Below are positions 1-7,090 of a DNA stretch of 24,388 bases, piece after piece. Each line of letters starts with the position of its first letter. The first letter of the stretch is position 1. The notes beneath the pieces were generated by a model. That model searched no databases. It worked only from the letters and a program-made list of their open reading frames with translations, and had not been told where the DNA came from. The position numbers were made by a program, and so were the translations under genes. The stretch comes from JADJVL01 sp039812765 (GTDB taxonomy: Bacteria > Acidobacteriota > Holophagae > Holophagales > Holophagaceae): contig JBDIBF010000043.1 of the NCBI GenBank assembly GCA_039812765.1, positions 1 through 24,388 of the forward strand, read 5' to 3'.

Positions 1-56
1 GCCCTCGCCCTCGCCCTCGCCCGAGCCCTCGCCCGCGCCCGCGCCCGCGCCCGCCC
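1..56 (+). repeat. Imperfect hexanucleotide repeat encoding a Pro-rich linker
   Basis: The first ~56 bases are repeats of CCCTCG and its variants CCCGCG and CCCGAG, read in frame as Pro-Ser, Pro-Ala and Pro-Glu. The tract continues off the left edge, so its full length is unknown. Unit length is a multiple of three, so slippage would alter linker length without breaking the frame. Confidence 0.8.
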
Positions 57-1894
57 CGAGGCCGGAGCCCCGGCCCGAGCCGGCGCCGACGGGACCTTCC
101 CTGGCGGACCGCCTCCACGAGCTGCTGGATGGCATCCAGAAGGCCGCGCGGCCTTCCCCCCCCGCCGGCTTCAACTTCCCCTTCGCCACGGAGCACGTGG
201 AGGGCTTGCGCAAGGCCGGCCTCGCCTTCGCGGACCTCTCGCCCCTGGCCGGGGCCTCCGAGCATTTCGGCCTCTCCCAGGTGGACCCGGTGACCCTCCG
301 GGACGCCCTCCGCCAGGCGCTCTTCCGGCTTCCCCCCGGCGGCCAGGGGGCGCTGCTGGTGGGCCTGCCCTCCTTCCCCATGGGTGAGCAGGGCCTCCGC
401 CGGGCCTTCGACTACCTCGCCCCGGAGATGCTGGCCCAGACCTCCGCCGAGGCCCTCGCGCGCGAAGGCCTGAAGCTGCCCCAGCTCGCCTTCATCGTGG
501 CCACCCTGCAGTTCTGCGTGCGGGACCGCGAGCTCAGCATGGAGGCGCTGAAGGGCCGGCTGCAGTTCGAAGGCTGGGGGATCCAGGAGCTCGAGGAACT
601 GCAGGAGGCCATCCTCTGGGAGGCCCAGGGCACCGACACCAAGCTGCGCAGCGCCCTGGACGAGGCCCGGGACCTGCTCGACCTGGATCCCACCCAGGTC
701 ATCTCCCTCACGCGCCAGACCCTCCGCAAGGGCGACGAGGACGGCCTCGGGCGCATCCTGGACGCCCTCGACCGGGCCCTCCAGGACAAGGAGGCGCCCC
801 GCCGCGCCCAGGCGGCACGGGTGATCGCCGACCTCGCCGAGTGCGCCGAGGACCCCGGCATCCCGCAGGCCCCGCTCCTCCGCATCACCCAGCTCGCCCA
901 GCGCCACCTCCGGGAGGAGACCGCCCAGGAGGCCCTCCTGTGGAGCTGCCAGGCCATGGAGACGCTGCTGGGGGTCCGGCTGCGCAGCGGCGACTTTGCC
1001 GGGGCCTACCGGGAGATCCAGGGGCTCATGGACATGGGCGCCTCCCATCTCGGCGACCCGGACCTCGACTGGAAGGTGAACGCCTTCCAGGATCTCGTGA
1101 TCCGCCTGGCGGGACCCATCAACATGGCGGCCCTGGTGCCCGTGCTGCACGACGCCTCGGCCGCGGAGTCCGTGCCCCAGCTCCACGGCCTCCTGGCCCT
1201 GCTCGGCCAGCCCGCCGCCCGCTACCTCGTGGTCTGCCTGGAACTCGAGGAGGACCGGGACCGCCGCATGCAGCTCCTGGCCGCGGTCAGGGCCGTGGGC
1301 CGCAAGGCCTCCCTGCCCCTCCGCGAGGCGCTCCAGTCCTCCAAGTGGTACCTGGTGCGGAACGCGGTGGAGATCATCGGCGAAGTCCAGGACGCCTCCG
1401 CCTTCGAGGACGTGGCGCGCTGCCTGGGCCACGAGGACGCCCACGTCCGCCTCTCCGCCGTCGGGGCCCTCCGGGCCCTGGACCCGGCCCGGGCGGCCCG
1501 GGCCCTCGGGGAGGCCCTCGGCGCCGCGGACCCGGCGATGCAGCTCGAGATCGTGGCCGTCCTCGGGGAGCTGGGCCAGGACCGCGTGCTGCCGGACCTG
1601 CTGGCCCTCTACCGGTCGCTGAAGGGCGGAGAGACCGAGCGGCTGCGCCTGCGCATCGTCGAGGCCTTCGCCGCCCTGCGGCATCCGGACGCCATCCCGG
1701 CGCTGCAGTCGGTGTTCAGGAAGAAGGGCCTCCTCACGCGGCTGGAGCCGGTGGCCCTGCGGCTGGCCGAGGCCAAGGCCCTGGCCGCCATCGGCACCCG
1801 CGAGGCCAAGGAAGCCATGGCCCTGGTGCTGGAGATCGAGTCCGCCGAGGAGGTGCGGGCCGTCCTGCGGCAGTTCCTGGTGGCGGGGCCCTGA
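2..1894 (+). CDS. HEAT-repeat protein, 5'-truncated by window edge
   Basis: The frame is open from base 2 to the TGA at 1892-1894, giving 630 visible residues, so the true start probably lies outside the window; a GTG at 197 is in frame but cuts into continuous protein. The visible part begins with a Pro/Ser/Ala/Glu-rich linker (about 35 residues), followed by helical sequence and, from about base 1100, HEAT-type helix pairs. The C-terminal ~250 residues align well with the next gene: both carry a WYLVRNA motif, a GxxDA segment and an AxAKAL..IGT..A ending. The next gene has an N-terminal globular domain before an equivalent Pro-rich linker, so this protein probably has one too, off-window. 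HEAT solenoids are protein-binding scaffolds; no catalytic motif is visible. The gene ends 3 bp before its neighbour and is probably co-transcribed with it. The specific role is unknown. Confidence 0.85.
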   Translation, partial: PSPSPSPEPSPAPAPAPAPRPEPRPEPAPTGPSLADRLHELLDGIQKAARPSPPAGFNFPFATEHVEGLRKAGLAFADLSPLAGASEHFGLSQVDPVTLRDALRQALFRLPPGGQGALLVGLPSFPMGEQGLRRAFDYLAPEMLAQTSAEALAREGLKLPQLAFIVATLQFCVRDRELSMEALKGRLQFEGWGIQELEELQEAILWEAQGTDTKLRSALDEARDLLDLDPTQVISLTRQTLRKGDEDGLGRILDALDRALQDKEAPRRAQAARVIADLAECAEDPGIPQAPLLRITQLAQRHLREETAQEALLWSCQAMETLLGVRLRSGDFAGAYREIQGLMDMGASHLGDPDLDWKVNAFQDLVIRLAGPINMAALVPVLHDASAAESVPQLHGLLALLGQPAARYLVVCLELEEDRDRRMQLLAAVRAVGRKASLPLREALQSSKWYLVRNAVEIIGEVQDASAFEDVARCLGHEDAHVRLSAVGALRALDPARAARALGEALGAADPAMQLEIVAVLGELGQDRVLPDLLALYRSLKGGETERLRLRIVEAFAALRHPDAIPALQSVFRKKGLLTRLEPVALRLAEAKALAAIGTREAKEAMALVLEIESAEEVRAVLRQFLVAGP

Positions 1895-1897
1895 GCC

Positions 1898-4300
1898 ATG
1901 GCTTCCCTCGCCGACCTCGCCGCCGCCCTGCAGAAGGCGCTGAAGTCGCAGCAGATGTATGGGGACAGCCACCCCCGCGCCGTGGATGACCTGGAGCTCC
2001 TGCACCGCGCCTTCACCGCGTGGCTGGAGGATCGCGGCACCCTCCAGATCGCCGCGGCGGAGACCCGGCTGCTGGTGGACGGCGTCCCCTTCGAAGGGGG
2101 GACGGTGCACACGGCGGCCCTGCACCGCATGCTGCGGGAGCGCGCCCTGCCGGGCTTCGTGTTCATCCAGGGGCTGCGGCCGGAGGAGCTGCGCGCCCTG
2201 CTCCAGCTCCTCCGGCTCAAGGGGGAGCGACTTGAGGAGGCCGGAGGGGCCGCGGCCTTCCTGGAGGCCCAGGGCGTGGCCCACGTGCGGCCCACCCAGG
2301 CGCGCTACCTGGAGGTCCACGAGGGCGAGGCCGCCGGGCCGGCGCTCCCGGAGCCCGCGCCATCCCCCGGGGAGCGGCGGGAACCACCTCCTTCCGTCCC
2401 GTCGGCCGTCCCCCCCGGCGCGCCTCCCAATCTCGTGGTGGTGGTGAAGGAGGCCCTGCGCAGCACCTTCGGCGAACCGCGGAACGGGGACTCCTCGGGT
2501 TCCTTCCGGATCCCCCGACCGGCCCAGGAGGAGGGAGCGGACGGCACGCCGGAGCGGGGGCCGGGGGGCGGCTCCGAGCCCGGCGGCGGGGCGGCCCCGG
2601 GCGCGGCGGGGCCGGGGTCGGTGCTGCAGATCATCCCCGCCTACCTCGGCGACCTGGGCCCCATGGGCTACAACATCGGGCTGGGGGAGGGCATGCCCAC
2701 GGCGGCCCAGATGGCCGTGCTGCGCGCGGCCCTGGAATCCCTCGCCCCGGAGGCCCAGCTCGGCATGCTGGCGGGGCTGCCCACCCTGCCGGCGAAGCCC
2801 CAGGGCCTGGCCCTGGGCATCAAGGAGCTCGCGGGGGAGATCCTCGGCCTCGCCACGGTGGGCCTCCTGAAGCGGCAGGTGCCCTGGGCCCACCTCCAGG
2901 GCGTGCTCCAGTCGATCCTGCGCCCTCTCCCGGAGCGGGACGCCCTGGGCCGCGCGCTGGCGATCCACATGCGGGAGCAGGGCTTCGACGGGGACCTGGC
3001 CGAGGGCCTGCTGCGCCACGTGCGCTGGGAGGGCATGTCCCTCGAGGCCCGGGTGGTGCAGGTGCTGGAGGAGGGCCAGCTCTGGGCCATCTCCCTCGAG
3101 CAGCGCCTGGCCTTCCTCCGCGAGCTGCTGGACACGGGACGGGACGACGCCTTCCTGCGCGTGCTCGGCCTGGTGACCGACGCCCTCACCGCCGAGGACG
3201 CGGCGGTGCGCCTCGTGGCCGCGCAGACGCTGCGCGGCGTCGCGCCCTGGGCCCGGGAACCGGGCCTGCCGCCCGGCGCGGAGCGGGACCTCGCCGAGAA
3301 GCTGAAGGCCCACTTCGCCTGGGAGCCGACGGAGCCCGTCCATCTCCACACCTCCGAGACCCTGCGCCTCCTGCTGCCGCTCTGGGTGGAACGCGGGGAC
3401 CTGGGCGAGACCCGGGAGTTCCTCGGCTCCCTGGAGGCCCTCTCCACCCTGCAGGGCGGCGACCAGCCCTGGCGGACTTGGGCGATGGAGCAGGCCCGGG
3501 AGCGCCTGACGGCCCCCGACCTGCTCGCGAAGGCCTATCCCCGCCTCTTCCTCCCGGACCGGGAGCGGGTGGCCACCGAGTCCCTGCCCTACTTCCAGTG
3601 GCTGGGGGAGCCGGCCATCCGCCACCTGGTGGTGGCCCTCGGCCAGGAAGGCGACCGGCACTGGCGCGGGCGCCTCCTCGAACTCCTCCGCGGCACGGGG
3701 GCCCAGGCGGTGCCGGCCCTGCTCGAGGCGCTGAGATCCCCGGCCTGGTACCTGGTCCGGAACGCCTTGAACCTGCTCGGCGAGGTGGGGGACGCGGCCT
3801 GCGCGGAGGCGGTGCAGGCCCACCTCCGGCACCCCGACGGGCGGGTGCGCCGCGCGGCGGTGCGGGCCCTCTGGAAGCTCCTGGGCCCGGGGAGCGCCCC
3901 GGCCCTCGCGGCCCTGCTGCCGGATACGGACCCGGAGACCCAGCAGGAGATCCTCTTCGGGCTGGGGCAGGCGAAGGCCACCGACGCCGCGCCGGCGGTG
4001 CTGGCCCTGGCCCTGGACGCCCGCGCCCCCGAGAAGCTGCGCCTGCGCGCCTTCGACACGCTGCCCCTCCTCGGCGCCGCCACGGCCGTGGCCCCCCTGG
4101 CGGAGCTCTTCAAGCGCCGCAAGGGCCTCTTCGGGGGCGCGGAGCCCTTCGAGGTCCGCCTCGCCGCGGCCAAGGCCCTCAAGGGCATCGGCACCCCCGA
4201 GGCGCGCTGGGCGCTCATGAAGGCCGTGGAGGCGGAGCCCAAGGGCCGCGAGCGCGCGGCCTTCGAGCAGGTGCTGGCGGGTTTCCGGCCCACCTCCTAG
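1898..4300 (+). CDS. HEAT-repeat protein with N-terminal globular domain and Pro/Gly linker
   Basis: This 800-residue protein starts at ATG 1898, 3 bp after the previous stop. No strong Shine-Dalgarno is present, which fits translational coupling. Residues 1-145 form an alpha/beta domain with a GDSHP motif near residue 23 and an LLVDGVPF strand. Similar N-terminal modules occur, from memory, in HEAT and c-di-GMP-related proteins of other bacteria. Residues ~146-245 are a low-complexity Pro/Gly/Glu linker. Residues ~270-800 are helical repeats; the last ~250 are clear HEAT units matching the upstream paralogue (WYLVRNALNLLGEVGD, RRAAVRALW, RLAAAKALKGIGT). It has no signal peptide or transmembrane segment, so it is probably cytoplasmic. 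It most likely acts as a scaffold or regulatory adaptor; the partner cannot be read from the sequence. Confidence 0.88.
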   Translation: MASLADLAAALQKALKSQQMYGDSHPRAVDDLELLHRAFTAWLEDRGTLQIAAAETRLLVDGVPFEGGTVHTAALHRMLRERALPGFVFIQGLRPEELRALLQLLRLKGERLEEAGGAAAFLEAQGVAHVRPTQARYLEVHEGEAAGPALPEPAPSPGERREPPPSVPSAVPPGAPPNLVVVVKEALRSTFGEPRNGDSSGSFRIPRPAQEEGADGTPERGPGGGSEPGGGAAPGAAGPGSVLQIIPAYLGDLGPMGYNIGLGEGMPTAAQMAVLRAALESLAPEAQLGMLAGLPTLPAKPQGLALGIKELAGEILGLATVGLLKRQVPWAHLQGVLQSILRPLPERDALGRALAIHMREQGFDGDLAEGLLRHVRWEGMSLEARVVQVLEEGQLWAISLEQRLAFLRELLDTGRDDAFLRVLGLVTDALTAEDAAVRLVAAQTLRGVAPWAREPGLPPGAERDLAEKLKAHFAWEPTEPVHLHTSETLRLLLPLWVERGDLGETREFLGSLEALSTLQGGDQPWRTWAMEQARERLTAPDLLAKAYPRLFLPDRERVATESLPYFQWLGEPAIRHLVVALGQEGDRHWRGRLLELLRGTGAQAVPALLEALRSPAWYLVRNALNLLGEVGDAACAEAVQAHLRHPDGRVRRAAVRALWKLLGPGSAPALAALLPDTDPETQQEILFGLGQAKATDAAPAVLALALDARAPEKLRLRAFDTLPLLGAATAVAPLAELFKRRKGLFGGAEPFEVRLAAAKALKGIGTPEARWALMKAVEAEPKGRERAAFEQVLAGFRPTS

Positions 4301-4374
4301 CCTCCGGTCCAGGATTCCGGCGGGCCCGCGGCGCGGTTCCATGGGAAGATGGACGGTTGTTCTTTGAGGTGCGC

Positions 4375-4890
4375 ATGGCCCTTCACAAGCTCGGACCGGG
4401 AGCCCAGGCCCCCGAGATCGTCAACGCCGTGGTGGAGATCCCCACGGGCTCGCGCATCAAGTACGAGATCGACCACGAGACGGGCCTGGTGCACGTGGAC
4501 CGCGTCCTCTACTCGCCCTTCCACTACCCGGCGGAGTACGGCTTCATCCCGAACACGCTGGCTCCCGACGGCGACCCCTGCGACGTGCTGATCCTCATCA
4601 ACGGGACCACCTACCCCGGCGTGGTGATCCACGCCCGGCCCATCGGCCTGCTGCGCATGCACGACGACAAGGGCCAGGACGACAAGGTGCTCTGCGTCGC
4701 CCACAACGATCCCACCTACGACCACGTGGAGGCGCTGGAGGACCTGCCGCCGCACTTCATGCGTGAGGTGGAGCACTTCTTCGTGACCTACAAGGACCTG
4801 GAGGAGAAGGACGTGCACAGCGACGGCTGGGCCGGCCGGGACGAGGCCCTGGCCTTCGTCCGCCAGTGCATCGCCGCCCACCGGGACTGA
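4375..4890 (+). CDS. ppa: Inorganic pyrophosphatase, family I
   Basis: This cytoplasmic enzyme hydrolyses pyrophosphate to two phosphates and so pulls biosynthetic reactions forward. The 171-residue product has the normal bacterial length. It carries the family signature DGDPCDVL (D65, D67, D70), plus K29, E31, R43, Y55, D97, D102 and K104, in the same positions as the E. coli enzyme; the Val usual inside the signature is Cys here. The frame is open far upstream, but the ATG at 4375 gives the standard N-terminus and has GAGG at 4366-4369, five bases before it. It follows the HEAT gene by 74 bp and precedes the HAD gene by 11 bp. Family I pyrophosphatases need Mg2+ and are classic fluoride-sensitive enzymes, which is of interest given the fluoride exporter further right. 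Confidence 0.96.
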   Translation: MALHKLGPGAQAPEIVNAVVEIPTGSRIKYEIDHETGLVHVDRVLYSPFHYPAEYGFIPNTLAPDGDPCDVLILINGTTYPGVVIHARPIGLLRMHDDKGQDDKVLCVAHNDPTYDHVEALEDLPPHFMREVEHFFVTYKDLEEKDVHSDGWAGRDEALAFVRQCIAAHRD

Positions 4891-4901
4891 GGCCGGGCGC
4901 C

Positions 4902-5588
4902 GTGGGCACGGTCTGCTTCGACCTGGACGGCACCCTGGTGGATCCCCTCCTGGGCGTGCGCAACTGCGTGCGCAGGGTCTGCCGGGAGATGGGCCTGGTC
5001 ATGCCGCCGGAGTCGGACATCCGCGACTGGATCGGCTACGGCATGCGCGAGTCCCTGGGCCGCATCCCGGGCCTCGAGGACCCCGCGCGCCTGGAGGAGG
5101 CCCTCGACCGCTACCTCGACGCCTACCGCGAGGACGGCGTCTTCGAGCACGAGGTCTACGAGGGCGCCCACCTCATGCTCCAGCGCCTCAAGCGCCAGGG
5201 CCACCGCATCTACATCGTGAGCAGCAAGCCCGGCCTCTTCGCCCGCCGCATCGCCTACCAGTTCGACCTGAACCTCATCTTCGACGAGATCTTCGGCGCC
5301 GAGCTGAAGGGGAAGTGGCAGCCCAAGACCCAGGTCCTCGCCCGCCTCGTCGAGCAGGGCACCGTGCGCTCGGGGGACATCTTAGTCGGCGACCGCGGCG
5401 ACGACATGAAGGCGGCGAAGGACCACGGGCTGAGGGCCGTCGGCGTGACGTGGGGCTATGGGTCGAAGGAGGAACTCGACGAGGCCGGCGCCGAGATCCT
5501 GCTCGATTCCATTCCGGAGCTCGACTTCTGGCTTCGGGAGGCGCTCCCGGGGGACGAGATCCATGATGCGTTCACGCGGGCGGAGTAG
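4902..5588 (+). CDS. HAD-superfamily phosphatase (phosphoglycolate phosphatase-like)
   Basis: This 228-residue HAD hydrolase has motif I FDLDGTLVD (nucleophile D7, acid D9), motif II serine in YIVSSKP (S107/S108), motif III lysine K142 (QPKTQ) and motif IV GDRGDDM (D164, D168). The helical C1 cap between motifs I and II (residues ~15-85) places it with phosphoglycolate phosphatase/PgmB-like enzymes. The substrate is probably a small phosphate ester but cannot be assigned. The GTG at 4902 was chosen because it lies just before motif I and has GAGG at 4889-4892; an in-frame ATG at 4866 would overlap ppa by 25 bases and lacks a ribosome site. The gene likely forms an operon with the pyrophosphatase. 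The end is convergent with the AT-rich gene at 5644, 55 bp away. Confidence 0.88.
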   Translation: MGTVCFDLDGTLVDPLLGVRNCVRRVCREMGLVMPPESDIRDWIGYGMRESLGRIPGLEDPARLEEALDRYLDAYREDGVFEHEVYEGAHLMLQRLKRQGHRIYIVSSKPGLFARRIAYQFDLNLIFDEIFGAELKGKWQPKTQVLARLVEQGTVRSGDILVGDRGDDMKAAKDHGLRAVGVTWGYGSKEELDEAGAEILLDSIPELDFWLREALPGDEIHDAFTRAE

Positions 5589-5643
5589 GGGGCACTTCCC
5601 CACTCGTTGCGGCGAGGATCCATTTTTCATGATCGACGAGTTA

Positions 5644-6279
5644 TTACGGAAGTTTAAATCTCTTGATTACTACCGTTAGACCATTTACCTGCATGAATTC
5701 CAGAATGATATTCTCTTTCTGGGTTGAGTGGATTTTTTTATTTATATTAATTTTATTGTCAGTAAAGACCGTTTTCTCATTTGGATCTTCAAGCGCAGTC
5801 CATGATTCTCCATTATCATAACTTATTGCAATATTGATTCCAGAAGATGAAGATTCTGTTTTGATATTGATAGAATTCTCTTCTGAGTTTATTGTTGGGG
5901 TTATATTCGAGTATGTCGGTATAATGAATTGTTCTCCAAAAAAATATCCATCTAGAAATAACCGATAACCAATGAAATCAGTGTGAACTTCGACCCAAGT
6001 CATTAATACATTTGATATATTGTTATATACATTCCCTTTAACGGTACTTCCATCTTTTCGGATAAACTCGATGCGCCACGGATTTTTAACAAAGTTGGGG
6101 GCTTGGCGACTCCATTTGCAAGAGGTACCAATGATTACGGGTTCAAGCTTTTTACTTGCATCCACCCTCGCGTAAAGAATGCGAAGGGGTGAAGAAAATT
6201 TAGGGCCGAGATTAACTAGGGGCTCCTGAGCCATACAACAAATTCCAATAGTGCTTACTATCGCGATTCTTGAAAACAT
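5644..6279 (-). CDS. Small secreted protein of unknown function, AT-rich
   Basis: The 211-residue product starts at ATG 6279 with a strong purine-rich ribosome site (GGGGGAGGG, 6283-6291). Residues 1-17 look like a signal peptide (hydrophobic IAIVSTIGICC then MAQ). The rest is rich in beta-strand, Asn, Ile and Lys, with one Asp-box-like motif ISYDNGESW near residue 150. It starts 22 bp after the giant gene's stop and is surely co-transcribed with it. Base composition and codon use are AT-rich like the 3' end of the giant gene and unlike all other genes here. No enzyme motif is visible. The Asp-box segment and the LEPV/KDGS region recall domains that follow the peptidase in related secreted metallopeptidases, so it may be a detached C-terminal domain; a peptidase inhibitor or partner is another option. 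Both are inference. Confidence 0.8.
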   Translation of the reverse strand: MFSRIAIVSTIGICCMAQEPLVNLGPKFSSPLRILYARVDASKKLEPVIIGTSCKWSRQAPNFVKNPWRIEFIRKDGSTVKGNVYNNISNVLMTWVEVHTDFIGYRLFLDGYFFGEQFIIPTYSNITPTINSEENSINIKTESSSSGINIAISYDNGESWTALEDPNEKTVFTDNKININKKIHSTQKENIILEFMQVNGLTVVIKRFKLP

Positions 6280-6301
6280 ACGCCCTCCCCCAAATGGTGT
6301 A

Positions 6302-7090
6302 TTACCGAATTGTGATTAATTCCATTAACTGCTGGAAATTGTAATCTGATATTCCACGTATAAACTTGAGTCTATAATCATCAGACATCAGATCACGTGT
6401 GGAACCTGAAAGGTACTTATTAAAGAAACCATCTCTTACATATCTTGAATCAAAGTTAATATACCCGATTTGGCCATATTTATACTGAGACAAGTTTGGC
6501 CAGTTTGGGTCAACACTCGCCAATCCTGGTGGGTAAGGAGCATGTAACAAGCCAAACCCGTGACCAATTTCATGCGCAGCGTTCATTGGATCCGTGCTAT
6601 TTGTCAGAATGGTACCTGAAGTATCAAAATTTAATATCGCACTTACATGAGAACCTAATGTTGTTCTACCTGCTGTTATTTTTCCAGTTAAAAAGGTCTT
6701 CCCCTCAATATTGGGGACTACCAACACTATCACGTTATCTAATAACCATGCATCATTATAAATTGCGGCTATTGAGGGCTTCGACACGAAATCAGGTAAT
6801 ATTTGAGACCACCTTGTATAAGATTGCTCAATAGTAGTTGGGGCATTGCTCCAGAGGCTTACCAGAGAACCATACCCAGGTAACTGGTCATCCCATTCAT
6901 AATTGATATTATGTGGATTAACATTAACGATAGAAACATCCCCTTCAGGGATAGAAATTGGGAACATAGCCTTCAAGGACCAGTCCAATCTCTGTTTGAG
7001 ATCGTTCATCGCACTCATCATTGAATTATACGCTGCATCGTACCTGTTTGTTGAACTCAGGTATCTTACTGGGATTAGATCTACTTGAAA
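6302..7090 (-). other. Metzincin-like peptidase domain of the giant protein
   Basis: Residues ~2665-2926. It begins with a VDLIPVRY strand, then a helical segment and the zinc motif at 6542-6574. It continues with a DPNWPN...YGQIGY stretch, the Met-turn DLMS and ISDYNF close to the C-terminus. This order (HAP after the third His, DPN-P, G-IG, DLM-S, ISDY) matches, from memory, a family of bacterial secreted metallopeptidases usually reading HELGH..G..HAP. All three zinc ligands and the catalytic Glu are present, so activity is likely. In the family as I recall it, further Ig-like domains follow the ISDY segment; here the protein stops 13 residues after it. Confidence 0.82.

Noticed and set aside
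3478..4374. Upstream in-frame extension of the pyrophosphatase
   Set aside because: The extension is Arg/Gly/Pro-rich shadow of the HEAT gene; the ATG at 4375 gives the family-standard length and has a ribosome site.
5603..5627. Possible terminator CTCG/CGAG followed by a T run
   Set aside because: Stem of only four base pairs with the T run seven bases away from it; too weak to call.
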